A stretch of 64,000 nt of DNA, taken from Meghimatium bilineatum. Lineage: Eukaryota; Mollusca; Gastropoda; Stylommatophora; Philomycidae. The position numbers and the translations under genes were made by a program. Positions within the stretch are counted from its first letter, which is position 1, and each line of letters opens with the position of its first letter. Where the stretch lies: positions 57,478,828 through 57,542,827 of the forward strand of contig CM067322.1 of assembly GCA_034231615.1 (NCBI GenBank), given 5' to 3'. The notes under the pieces were generated by a model that saw nothing but the letters and a program-made list of their open reading frames with translations, was not told the DNA's origin and did no database searches. Shown piece by piece: positions 22,380-33,430 of the stretch.

Positions 22380-23152
22380 TGTGAAATCCATCTTTAAACT
22401 TTTGATTACTATTATATCCATCTTTAAACCCGTGATTTCCGCAGAAGACGGATGTGCCGGGCCATTGGCGCAAATAAAACGGCGGCACAACGCATTTCTA
22501 TTCTCTGGACTACATCCTGCTAGAAATCTAGTAGGACAATGGTCTTGCTACAAAGGAGATCCAGCAGGAGTTTGAGAATGAACGATGATGAAGAAAACCC
22601 GTGATTACTGTGTTAATATGCATCTTTAAACTATTGCTTGCTGTTTTAATCATCTTTAAACCCACGATTAGTGTGTTATATTTATCTTTAAATTCTTGAT
22701 TTCTGTGTTATATCCATCTTTAAACTCTTGATTACTGTTACATCCATTTTTAAACTCTTTATTATTGTGTTATATCCATCTTTAAACTCTTGATTACTGT
22801 GTTACATCCATCTTTAAACTCTTGATTACTGTGTTATATCCATCTTTAAACTCTTGATTACTGTGTTACATCCATTTTTAAACTCTTGATTACTGTGTTA
22901 TATCCATCTTTAAACTCTTGATTACTGTGTTATATCCATCTTTAAATTCTTGATTATTGTGTTATATCCATCTTTAAACTCTTGATTACTGTGTTACATC
23001 CATTTTTAAACTCTTGATTACTGTGTTATATCCATCTTTAAACTTTTGATTACTGTGTTATATCCATCTTTAAACTCTTGATTACTGTGTTATATCCATC
23101 TTTAAACTCTTGATTACTGTGTTATATCCATCTATAAACTCTTGATTACTGT
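22380..23152. repeat. 32-bp minisatellite, about 19 copies, interrupted by a Z retroposon
   Basis: The monomer is TGTGTTATATCCATCTTTAA followed by ACTCTTGATTAC. Variants are TTACATCCATTTTTAAAC and ATTCTTG. The Z copy at 22438-22594 split the array after its left end had formed, because the target duplication is itself monomer sequence. Confidence 0.95.
22438..22594 (+). mobile_element. Z-family short retroposon, 157 bp, 12-bp target duplication
   Basis: It begins TCCGCAGAAGACGGATGTGC, continues GGCGCAAATAAAACGGCGGC and GATCCAGCAGGAGTTTG, and ends in an AACGATGATGAAGAA-type simple tail. It is flanked by perfect AAACCCGTGATT copies at 22426-22437 and 22595-22606. The duplication length and simple-repeat tail indicate LINE-mediated retroposition. 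No tRNA A/B box pair is evident. Confidence 0.9.
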
Positions 23153-24304
23153 TCTGTGTGTACATAGACTGAGAACGCTACAAGAATAGAACATTTTACA
23201 GTACAATAAAAATAACACTGACTTCTGGCAAGCACTATCAAGTTAGTGCTAATCCTATCATGGGAGGTGAAAGTAGGTTTCAATAACAGGGAGTGAAGAA
23301 GTGTTAGTTTCGGAAAAAACAAACAAACTTTGACTTTGAGTGAGCAGGCTATAGGAAAGTGAAGTGATGGAAAGATACGGTGTATACGAATTGAAGAAGT
23401 TGAAGTTCTCATCTGCTATTTTCACAAATCTGTCTTTATAAGTGGCCAGGCCGATAAAATGCCATACCATTGTAACGCCTCTTCACTGTGAAAAATGAAT
23501 CCTGATGAAAGGGTAACTATGGTTACAAGAAGATATTGTTGGCCAGAACGATGCTGGTAAGTTTGTATTATCTTTCATCCGAAGACTGGAACATTTGCTT
23601 GCTGAAAGTGTTAAAGTAATTGTAAAACGGTCTGGTAGATCTGGAATAACAAACATACAACAAGAGGGTACTTATATCCCACAATAGACCATAGCAAGAG
23701 GGATATGTGTTTACAACAGGATGATTGGTTAGTTGTAATGATTGGCTAGGTAGCCAGTTTGTTCTTTAGTTACGTTAGTTAGATAGTTAGACAGTCCCTA
23801 AATCAGTCAGTAAGTCAGACCATTATCATTCAAACTACAAATTCAATCGACGAGCTCGGTTTGCGAGATCAACTTACTATCAACTGTGTTACAGAGCCAA
23901 CATGTGCATTACATTTTCTTAACAACTACGAGGTTGATTTGAGATGTGTTGCTTCCATAAAAAAATCGCAGATATTCGAAGAAACGAATAATCTACATTC
24001 AAGTGGATTTCGGGACATGTAATGGCATCTACAAAAAACTGTTACACATGCGCAATACAGACAATAAACAGGTAGATGTAATGAAAACAAGGTTTTAAAT
24101 AACATGCTGTTAATTAATTTCTGATTGCTCAAGATTGTGAACCAATTTGCATTCATTTAATAATCACTACTGTGTATAGTGAAGCATCTGTCAATGCCAG
24201 TGCTGCCAGGATATGTGCAAGAACTATAAAAGGCGGCGATCATCCAGATACCACGAACCTGCTGGACCATGCTGGTAGAGAACGACTGGTCATAACCATA
24301 GGTC
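23153..24304. other. No recognisable gene
   Basis: Unique AT-rich DNA. Open frames at 23146-23470 (minus) and 23926-24156 (minus) show no known motif. Confidence 0.4.
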
Positions 24305-24890
24305 TTTTTCTTCTCGTTCGCAGTTTGACATGTCTACACAGCAAGTTCAGTGTTCTTAATAAAAGCTGCTGTATTTTAAAGTTCCTTAGTGCTCCCACAC
24401 AGCTTTCTGTGGATATCCACCTCTGGAGGCCAGTGTTTTTCGCTTAACTGGTTTAGTGTATTGCAGTCTTGCAGGATATGTTCAGCGGTCTGTTCTGCCT
24501 GCCCACAAGGGCACAGATATGATGTGTCCAGTCTTAGTTTATTGAAGTGGCTAGTCTTTTGTGTCATGTTCTGAGGCGGAACATAATAACCTGCTCAGCT
24601 TTGTCGAGATAGTGGTAATTGTCCTTTCGGTGGTCGACTTTCCAGATGTTTTTGATGAGGTTTCTCTTTTATTGGTAGGTGGTTTCTTGGTCTTTCTGTC
24701 TCTGTGTTGCCCCATCATTTGCCAGCCTATCTGTCTCTTCATTTCCTGGTATGTAACAGTGAGATGGTATCCACTGTAGTATTACCCTTCTTTGGATGCT
24801 CACTTCTCGTATGGCTTCCTTCGCTTCTGGCAATTTATCGCTCTCAAGGACTTGTAGGACAGACATAGCATCAGTCCTGATTCGTGCAAA
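24305..24890 (-). pseudogene. LINE family A 3' part: RNase H end, C-terminus and 3' tail
   Basis: On the minus strand TDAMSVLQVLES is followed by ILQWIPSHCYIPGNEETDRL, the last RNase H motif with its conserved H and D. After a frameshift comes LDTSYLCPCGQAEQTAEHIL, the C-terminal Cys/His motif of Jockey/I-type LINEs. The 3' tail ends ACTTGCTGTGTAGACATGTC then AAACTGCGAACGAGAAGAA. The same tail lies in plus orientation at 58385-58433 and is the apparent parent of the 31-bp array at 13545. The element is 5'-truncated and shifted at about 24560. Confidence 0.85.
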
Positions 24891-25129
24891 TCACACTGTC
24901 AAGCAGAAGTATTGCTATTTCGACTGAACTGTATCATGAAATGCTTGGGCGGAGAAAAGTGTAGGCAAAATGGGTTCTACGCTTTATGACACGCGAATAA
25001 AGCAACGACACCTGACAGATATGTCAAGAACATCTGTCTTTATCAGCCTAATTATTGCTGCCTACAAGTTAGGGGTACATCAACTTCGGAATTTTTTTGT
25101 CTTTGGCCATTTGAGTTTTATTGGTCAAG

Positions 25130-25325
25130 TTGGTAAGCTCGTGTCTATTTACTCTTTCTATGATTGCGTCTGCCCATCTAGTTCCTGGTCTTCCTCATTC
25201 CTTGTAGCTCAGATTCTGCCGATGCATTCACTAAGGGCTGGTTGCGCAGGTTCCATTCTCATGCCGTGACCTTACCATCTGGTTTGCTGCCTCTCGATGC
25301 AGTCTTGCCTTAAGATAGTCTTTAC
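25130..25325 (-). pseudogene. RTE-like LINE C-terminal fragment
   Basis: The minus strand gives DCIERQQTRW, GHGMRMEPAQP and ADAIIERV-like segments in shifting frames, the 'RxxxWxGHVxRM' region of endonuclease/reverse-transcriptase proteins. It is short, frameshifted and followed directly by the 30-bp array. Confidence 0.55.
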
Positions 25326-25590
25326 TTCTTTCCATTTTCATTTTCTCATTACAGGTTCACTAAAACTAGAAGTCGTAATTGCCTGCTCACTAAAACTTTG
25401 TGTTCTCACTACTTTATATTTACTAAAACTATATTTTCTAATTACTTGTTTAATAAAAATATACATTCTCATTACTTGTTTACAAAAACGATAAATTCTC
25501 ATTATTTCACTAAAACTTTATGTTCTCATTATTTGTTCACCAAAACTCTATGTTCTCATTACTTGTTCACTAAAGCTTTAACTAAATCTT
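25325..25590. repeat. 30-bp minisatellite, about 9 copies, imperfect
   Basis: The monomer resembles CTAAAACTTTATGTTCTCAT followed by TACTTGTTCA. The early units are diverged and the last three are close to identical. Confidence 0.88.
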
Positions 25591-26449
25591 TTCGCTGATT
25601 ATTCTCTAGAACTTTAACAATGGTTTCCAAGTCTGTGTAATAACTCTTTACCGGATGATCTGCATACGACCCAGTAAATGAAGCTGGAATGAGAGTTTTA
25701 TTTTAATCTTACAAAGCCCTCCAACAAGTTCTGGAGACTGACACCAATCTCAGACTACATAGTCTCAGAACGGTTAATACCTTCCATTAACACAAGAGTG
25801 TCAGTCAAATATTGTAACTTGTAGCTATTTAGTTCCTTGATTTTCCGAAAACATAAATCACGAACTTCATTGTAACACATACTACTATGAATCTCCAACA
25901 AGCGATTCTGAGCTATCAGCTACACAGTGCGTGATGGAACGGATGAAAACTATGTTTAACAAGCAGACTACGATAATCATCAGCAGGAGCATGGCATCGC
26001 CCTCAAGAGAAAAAGACTCTTAAGCACGTATGGTCTTATCCTCATTGTAGTGACGTCGATTATTTTAACTAATAACAAATAATACAGAGCACCTGCTTAA
26101 GTGACACAGTTGATTTAGCGTTGCCCGGAGTCATTAGATAATGATGGCGGCCACACAAGCTACTAGCGTATTGTAGAAGTGCATAACTATTTTGGGAGGA
26201 AATTTTGAATCATTCAGTGCTGCTATTGTGGATCTCTGGTCTAGCAAAAACTAATGTTTCTCATGTTTTTTAGAACAAAATCAATTGATTATTATGAGAA
26301 CGTGAAGTTTAAACTTCGCTTTGTAGGCCAATTTAGATTCGTCTTTCTATTTGTAAGACGATTTCACAGAGACTATCTGGGTGTATGAACATTAGAATAT
26401 AATATAGAAGAATCAATAATTTATTATTAAAGAACAATAACAATGTGTT
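25591..26449. other. No recognisable gene
   Basis: AT-rich unique sequence with no motif, array or element end that I can identify. Confidence 0.4.
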
Positions 26450-26512
26450 AAACGGGATTTGAACCATGTACCTACTCAGATGGCACCTACTCGCCTCGCA
26501 ACTTGAGTCAAC
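26450..26512 (-). mobile_element. tRNA-like SINE remnant (same family as 8993 and the 51.5-kb foldback arms)
   Basis: On the minus strand GTTGCGAGGCGAGTAGGTGC precedes a B box, GGTTCAAATCCCG. The arms at 51511-51743 have GTTGCTAGGCGATTTGGTGC and GGTTCAATTCCCG in the same register, so they share an origin. Body and target duplication are not recognised. Confidence 0.55.
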
Positions 26513-26989
26513 AGGTTTTCAAGAGATGAGAAGGTTCCACGTGAGCAGACCTGGCTTAAATAAAACTTAAATATAGTAATATAGTAGCAGCTTAAACCAA
26601 GTTTGCTGCATTGTGATTTTTCTGTATGAAATTTAGCTTAAATTATATAATGTCTTGTTTATTCTTTGTTAAGCAGCAATGTTGTCGCTATCTTTGTTTT
26701 TCTTTTTCTTTATACATTGCACATTCTAACCTTCATTTTTTAAATCTCTACCTTTTTTCCCCTCAAATATGGCATATATCTATCTCTATTTTTTGTCAGT
26801 ACTTTGATTTTGCGGGTAGGCGTCGCAGGATTGAATGCTGATCATTTCTCGGGCTATGTCACGTTTGGTCGCTTGATTTGCTATAATAACGTGCCATCTC
26901 AGAATGTGCTAACTCCATTGATTCACAATTTTTTGTCTTCCTCTGCCTCTTGGTATTTCCATTCTCATGTTGTATGGTCTTGCTGCTGG

Positions 26990-27164
26990 CAGTGGCGTAG
27001 CGAGGGGGGTGCGGAGGTGCGGACCGCCCCGGGCGGCATCATCGGGAGGGCGGCAAATTTATTTTCGTCCAGTCTTTCACAATCACTGACATAGTTTTTT
27101 AATGTCACAGGGGCGGAAATTTATGATTCCGCCCCGGGCGCCATTGACCAATGCTACGCCACTG
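26990..27164. mobile_element. hAT-type MITE with CAGTGGCGTAGC ends, 175 bp
   Basis: The terminal inverted repeats are CAGTGGCGTAGC and GCTACGCCACTG. A perfect 8-bp target duplication GCTGCTGG lies at 26982-26989 and 27165-27172. The interior has GCCCCGGGCGGC and GCCCCGGGCGCC as an inner inverted pair. CAGTGGCGTAGC ends are known from hAT-type miniature elements of many animals (recollection). No protein is encoded. Confidence 0.92.
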
Positions 27165-27240
27165 GCTGCTGGTTAGTATATGTTCATTCTCATTTAATGA
27201 CCGAACTATTTCAGTCACTGTTATTCAATATAATTGACAC

Positions 27241-27408
27241 CAGGACCGGTCTTAGGCCATTTGCAACCTATGCGGCCGCATCGGGCCCTGCACTTCATAG
27301 GCCCATAAATTCATATTATAATTTATTTTATTATCCTCTTCCCTACCCAGACTGTGCCCCGCGCAATTCGTTTCGCATTGGGCCCCTCAATTGTTAGGGG
27401 CGGCCTTG
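27241..27408. mobile_element. hAT-type MITE, second copy of the CAGGGCCGGCC family, 168 bp
   Basis: It is the reverse complement of the element at 5642-5808, with ends CAGGACCGGTCTTAGG and GGGGCGGCCTTG. A perfect 8-bp duplication ATTGACAC lies at 27233-27240 and 27409-27416. It sits 68 bases from the previous MITE within the same dead LINE. Confidence 0.92.
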
Positions 27409-27560
27409 ATTGACACTATACATTGTTCAAACAGTTTCTGCAATCTCTTCATTCTTCACAGGGTCTTTTCTTGTTCTGTATGCTGTTTTTCTTAGACATC
27501 TCATTGCACACATGCAATAAGCTTTCTCTCTTGTTTTATTAAAGCAATTTTCACCTCTGA

Positions 27561-28379
27561 CATTGATAACACAATGTTGTTATGAAGATTTTGGTTTCAT
27601 ATTGTAATAGATGTATGTGTCGAGATTGGTGTATGTTCATAATTTACATAATTGGCTTTTTAAAATTCTTTGTCTCGAACTCCCTGCCCATTCTTCCGTT
27701 GTATCTAAAAATGCTCCCAATATGTTCACATTTATACACTTGTTTGAAAAGTTAATCATTAATCTCTTTGTTTAATTGTATTGAGTTCTCTGCCTATATA
27801 AATTACTTATGGTTTTTGTAAATTCATCTTTGCTTTGTGATTGAGAAACATTTGCTGAGTAAATTTGCACGATCTAGCGGCTCTTCACTTGAACTGTGGA
27901 GTTTCAACGGCTCGTCAGCAAAGAGTAATTCTGTTGTACTTTATCTAGTTAGTGTCTGGTGGTGTTTCGACTATTTTGGTAATATTATCCATATTAAAAA
28001 ATGAACAAGAATGATCTTATATAGTACATTGTTTGATTTTCGTGATCACAAGTAGCAAAAAGTTCCCCAAAACCAGATCTTAGGACTAAAATCTTTGAAA
28101 CATTATCGCCATCTTGTGTTATGATTGATGAGGTTAATTTTCAGTTCCCTCGACACCCATCTGTCTCTTGTGTTTTTCACTTCACAATTTGTTTTCCCAA
28201 TACCACATTCCAATTTTCTTTTTATCAAACTGTAATCTGTGCTATTCTCTGCTTCATTTACACTCTATATTCTCTCCAACAAGTCCTCATCAGAATATGT
28301 TTTTATTTTCAGGTTATATCAGCTGTATTGTAAGAAAGCATATTTCTAGTATTGTGTGTGTATTTTCTTTTTTTTCGAT
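27561..28379. other. No recognisable gene
   Basis: AT-rich unique sequence. Open frames at 28121-28407 encode hydrophobic low-complexity peptides with no known motif. Confidence 0.4.
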
Positions 28380-29060
28380 ATACATTTCCAAAAAACAAAA
28401 ACCATGATAATCAGCAAAGACACAAACGAACAGGAGGTAAACATAAACATACAGGGAGAGAAACTACAACAAGTAAAACATTATCAATATCATAGACACA
28501 TAGTCACAAATGATGTCAGATGTGAAATAGAAGTTAAAAGGAGAATAGGAATGGCTAAAAGTGCCTTCAATGATATGAGGAAATTATTAATATCTAAAGA
28601 AATTACAAACAAGTTAAAAATGAGAATTATAAAATGCTATATATATTCCATGTTAATGTATGGCTAAAAAACATGGACACTAAATAAACAATTAGAAGAC
28701 AAAACTGATGCCTGAGATGTAGGTATATAGAAGAATAGGGAGAACATCATAAAAAGAGAAGAAAACAAATAAAGAGCTACTAAAAACACTTAATATGAAG
28801 AAAGAACTACTAAGAGAAATAAAGATCAGGCAAATAAAATACTTTGGACACATTAAAAGACATGACAACTTATTGAAGACCTTACTTGAGGGTAAAGTCA
28901 AAGGGAAGCAAGTAAAAGGTAGGCAGTGATACAAGTCGGAGAGTAACATCACACGATGGACAGGTTACAGTCTAGCAGAGTGCACCACCAAGACAAGAGA
29001 CAGGAGATGTTGGAGATCCGTTGCAGCCAACCTTCGTTGCGGAGACGGCATTTAATAATG
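28380..29060 (+). pseudogene. LINE family C, best-preserved C-terminal copy
   Basis: An open stretch to 28667 reads INIQGEKLQQVKHYQYHRHI, then RRIGMAKSAFNDMRKLL and KCYIYSMLMYG, where a stop (TAA) interrupts before TWTLNKQLEDK. Later frames contain KIRQIKYFGHIKRHDNLLKT and SVAANLRCGDGI. This is the thumb/C-terminal region of an RTE-like endonuclease/reverse transcriptase, ending in an AATGATGAT simple tail. Truncated relatives lie at 1801 (minus), 43350 (minus), 47745 (minus), 50885 and 52237. Frameshifts and the stop make it non-functional. Confidence 0.85.
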
Positions 29061-29654
29061 ATGATTTTCTTAAAAATCAGTCTGGCAGCTCCGCTGGTAT
29101 TATTTTGCCTAAACCTAATCTAATGTATGTCATGAGTACATAAAGAAGTCTGAATGACTTATTATGTAATGAAACAAAATTGCATACTTGCAAGGAATCG
29201 TATTTCTATTACTGTTTGTTATTTTGTCTTTGAGAAAAATTTTCTCACTAATTAACAACATGAGATGGATACTTTTTTATGTTGTGAAATTCTCTCGTCT
29301 GGCAATAACGATCAAGAATTTTGTGAAAATTCCACCTGAGTTTTATAGATAAGCCGAGAGAATGGCAGTTGATAGCGGGCAGAGTTTAACTAATTACACT
29401 TTTACAGGCGATCTTTTCCACGTAAAATCTGAAGTTTGAAATGGAAGATATGTTTACAGAAAGTTGGAACTTGATCATGGAACAAGAGCAACGAAGAAAT
29501 GAGGAGCATGGTACGAATAACTGAAATTAAATAGTTCAACTAGTGGTACTATTTCTGTTTCGATTCACAGGAAGTGGGGAAAGTTGAAGCTGTTGTTTTC
29601 TATGAGCAACATGTATTTCCTCCAGAACTTTCTTTCACACGCAGAACAATCCAA
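29061..29654. other. No recognisable gene
   Basis: AT-rich unique DNA leading into the large satellite. No motif or repeat is identified. Confidence 0.4.
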
Positions 29655-32600
29655 GACTGCGGTGCAATGCTATGAGAAGTAGTTACAAGACTGCTGTGTG
29701 CAATACTTTGAGAATTAGTTACAAGACTGCGGTGCAATACTTTGAGAAGTAGTTACAAGACTGCGGTGTGCAATGCTATGAGAAGTAGTTACAAGACTGC
29801 GGTGCAATGCTATGAGAAGTAGTTACAAGACTGCGGTGCAATACTTTGAGAAGTAGTTACAAGACTGCGGTGCAATACTTTGAGAAGTAGTTACAAGACT
29901 GCGGTGTGCAATGCTATGAGAAGTAGTTACAAGACTGCGGTGCAATGCTATGAGAAGTAGTTACAAGACTGCGGTGCAATACTTTGAGAAGTAGTTACAA
30001 GACTGCTGTGTGCAATGCTATGAGAAGTAGTTACAAGACTGCGGTGCAATACTTTGAGAATTAGTTACAAGACTGCTGTGTGCAATACTTTGAGAAGTAG
30101 TTACAAGACTGCTGTGTGCAATACTTTGAGAATTAGTTACAAGACTGCGGTGCAATGCTTTGAGAATTAGTTACAAGACTGCGGTGCAATGCTTTGAGAA
30201 GTAGTTACAAGACTGCTGTGTGCAATACTTTGAGAATTAGTTACAAGACTGCTGTGTGCAATACTTTGAGAATTAGTTACAAGACTGCGGTGCAATGCTT
30301 TGAGAATTAGTTACAAGACTGCGGTGCAATACTTTGAGAATTAGTTACAAGACTGCGGTGCAATGCTTTGAGAATTAGTTACAAGACTGCGGTGCAATAC
30401 TTTGAGAATTAGTTACAAGACTGCGGTGCAATGCTTTGAGAAGTAGTTACAAGACTGCGGTGCAATGCTTTGAGAAGTAGTTACAAGACTGCTGTGTGCA
30501 ATACTTTGAGAATTAGTTACAAGACTGCTGTGTGCAATACTTTGAGAAGTAGTTACAAGACTGATGTGTGCAATGCTTTGAGAAGTAGTTACAAGACTGC
30601 GGTGCAATGCTTTGAGAAGTAGTTACAAGACTGATGTGTGCAATGCTTTGAGAAGTAGTTACAAGACTGATGTGTGCAATGCTTTGAGAAGTAGTTACAA
30701 GACTGCGGTGCAATGCTTTGAGAAGTAGTTACAAGACTGATGTGTGCAATGCTTTGAGAAGTAGTTACAAGACTGATGTGTGCAATACTTTGAGAAGTAG
30801 TTACAAGACTGCTGTGTGAATTGCTTTGAGAAGTAGTTACAAGACTGATGTGTGCAATGCTATGAGAAGTAGTTACAAGACTGATGTGTGCAATGCTATG
30901 AGAAGTAGTTACAAGACTGATGTGTGCAATGCTATGAGAAGTAGTTACAAGACTGCGGTGCAATGCTTTGAGAAGTAGTTACAAGACTGCTGTGTGCAAT
31001 GCTTTGAGAAGTAGTTACAAGACTGCTGTGTGCAATGCTATGAGAAGTAGTTACAAGACTGATGTGTGCAATGCTTTGAGAAGTAGTTACAAGACTGATG
31101 TGTGCAATGCTATGAGAAGTAGTTACAAGACTGATGTGTGCAATGCTTTGAGAAGTAGTTACAAGACTGCGGTGCAATGCTTTGAGAAGTAGTTACAAGA
31201 CTGATGTGTGCAATACTTTGAGAAGTAGTTACAAGACTGATGTGTGCAATGCTTTGAGAAGTAGTTACAAGACTGCTGTGTGCAATACTTTGAGAATTAG
31301 TTACAAGACTGCTGTGTGCAATACTTTGAGAATTAGTTACAAGACTGCGGTGCAATGCTTTGAGAATTAGTTACAAGACTGCGGTGCAATACTTTGAGAA
31401 TTAGTTACAAGACTGCGGTGCAATGCTTTGTGAATTAGTTACAAGACTGCGGTGCAATACTTTGAGAATTAGTTACAAGACTGCGGTGCAATGCTTTGAG
31501 AAGTAGTTACAAGACTGCGGTGCAATGCTTTGAGAAGTAGTTACAAGACTGCTGTGTGCAATACTTTGAGAATTAGTTACAAGACTGCTGTGTGCAATAC
31601 TTTGAGAAGTAGTTACAAGACTGATGTGTGCAATGCTTTGAGAAGTAGTTACAAGACTGCGGTGCAATGCTTTGAGAAGTAGTTACAAGACTGATGTGTG
31701 CAATGCTTTGAGAAGTAGTTACAAGACTGATGTGTGCAATGCTTTGAGAAGTAGTTACAAGACTGCGGTGCAATGCTTTGAGAAGTAGTTACAAGACTGA
31801 TGTGTGCAATGCTTTGAGAAGTAGTTACAAGACTGATGTGTGCAATACTTTGAGAAGTAGTTACAAGACTGCTGTGTGAATTGCTTTGAGAAGTAGTTAC
31901 AAGACTGATGTGTGCAATGCTATGAGAAGTAGTTACAAGACTGATGTGTGCAATGCTATGAGAAGTAGTTACAAGACTGATGTGTGCAATGCTATGAGAA
32001 GTAGTTACAAGACTGCGGTGCAATGCTTTGAGAAGTAGTTACAAGACTGCTGTGTGCAATGCTTTGAGAAGTACTTACAAGACTGCTGTGTGCAATGCTA
32101 TGAGAAGTAGTTACAAGACTGATGTGTGCAATGCTTTGAGAAGTAGTTACAAGACTGATGTGTGCAATGCTATGAGAAGTAGTTACAAGACTGATGTGTG
32201 CAATGCTTTGAGAAGTAGTTACAAGACTGCGGTGCAATGCTTTGAGAAGTAGTTACAAGACTGATGTGTGCAATACTTTGAGAAGTAGTTACAAGACTGA
32301 TGTGTGCAATGCTTTGAGAAGTAGTTACAAGACTGATGTGTGCAATACTTTGAGAAGTAGTTACACGACTGATGTGTGCAATGCTTTGAGAAGTAGTTAC
32401 AAGACTGATGTGTGCAATGCTTTGAGAAGTAGTTACAAGACTGATGTGTGCAATGCTTTGAGAAGTAGTTACAAGACTGATGTGTGCAATGCTTTGAGAA
32501 GTAGTTACAAGACTGATGTGTGCAATGCTTTGAGAAGTAGTTACAAGACTGATGTGTGCAATGCTTTGAGAAGTAGTTACAAGACTGATGTGTGCAATGC

Positions 32601-33430
32601 TTTGAGAAGTAGTTACAAGACTGATGTGTGCAATACTTTGAGAAGTAGTTACAAGACTGATGTGTGCAATGCTTTGAGAAGTAGTTACAAGACTGATGTG
32701 TGCAATGCTTTGAGAAGTAGTTACAAGACTGCTGTGCAATGCTTTGAGAAGTAGTTACAAGACTGCTGTGTGCAATGCTATGAGAAGTAGTTACAAGACT
32801 GATGTGTGCAATGCTTTGAGAAGTAGTTACAAGACTGATGTTTGCAATGCTTTGAGAAGTAGTTACAAGACTGCGGTGCAATGCTTTGAGAAGTAGTTAC
32901 AAGACTGCTGTGCAATGCTTTGAGAAGTAGTTACAAGACTGCTGTGTGCAATGCTATGAGAAGTAGTTACAAGACTGATGTGTGCAATGCTATGAGAAGT
33001 AGTTACAAGACTGATGTGTGCAATGCTTTGAGAAGTAGTTACAAGACTGCGGTGCAATGCTTTGAGAAGTAGTTACAAGACTGCTGTGCAATGCTTTGAG
33101 AAGTAGTTACAAGACTGCGGTGCAATGCTTTGAGAAGTAGTTACAAGACTGCGGTGTGCAATGCTTTGAGAAGTAGTTACAAGACTGCTGTGTGCAATGC
33201 TATGAGAAGTAGTTACAAGACTGATGTGTGCAATGCTATGAGAAGTAGTTACAAGACTGATGTGTGCAATGCTTTGAGAAGTAGTTACAAGACTGCGGTG
33301 CAATGCTTTGAGAAGTAGTTACAAGACTGCTGTGTGCAATGCTATGAGAAGTAGTTACAAGACTGCGGTGTGCAATGCTATGAGAAGTAGCTGCAAGACT
33401 GCGGTGTGCAATGCTTTAAGGAGAATCTGC
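29655..33430. repeat. 34/36-bp satellite, about 105 copies, with a 1060-bp tandem segment duplication
   Basis: The monomer is GAGAAGTAGTTACAAGACTG followed by ATGTGTGCAATGCTTT (36 bp) or CGGTGCAATGCTTT (34 bp). Variants include GAATTAG for GAAGTAG, and GCTATGAG or ATACTTTGAG. The order of variants in 30185-31275 is repeated at 31245-32335 (offset 1060) with very few differences that I noticed (A to T near 31431, G to C near 32074). Array edges carry diverged units (29655-29720 and 33390-33420). Long open frames on both strands come from the 36-bp units and break at the 34-bp units, so they are not coding evidence. Confidence 0.97.

Larger units (their letters stand above)
26790..27560 (-). 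pseudogene. RTE-like LINE fragment, split by two hAT MITEs
   Basis: On the minus strand 27417-27560 gives CMCAMRCLRKTAYRTRKDPV then NEEIAE, the 'FEMRCLRRI...KDRVxNEEI' region. Beyond the insertions, 26800-26985 gives MEIPRGRGRQKIV and RDIAREM, the element's C-terminal basic region. Two miniature elements at 26990-27164 and 27241-27408 sit inside, each with its own 8-bp duplication. The MITEs therefore post-date the LINE. Confidence 0.7.

Noticed and set aside
32170-32881. 220-codon frame in the 36-bp satellite
   Set aside because: It depends on a run of 36-base units and breaks at the first 34-base units. The opposite strand is open too.
29655-33430. CRISPR-like appearance of regular direct repeats
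   Set aside because: Units are head to tail with no unique spacers, unit length is 34/36 bp throughout, and the context is a eukaryotic retroelement-rich genome.
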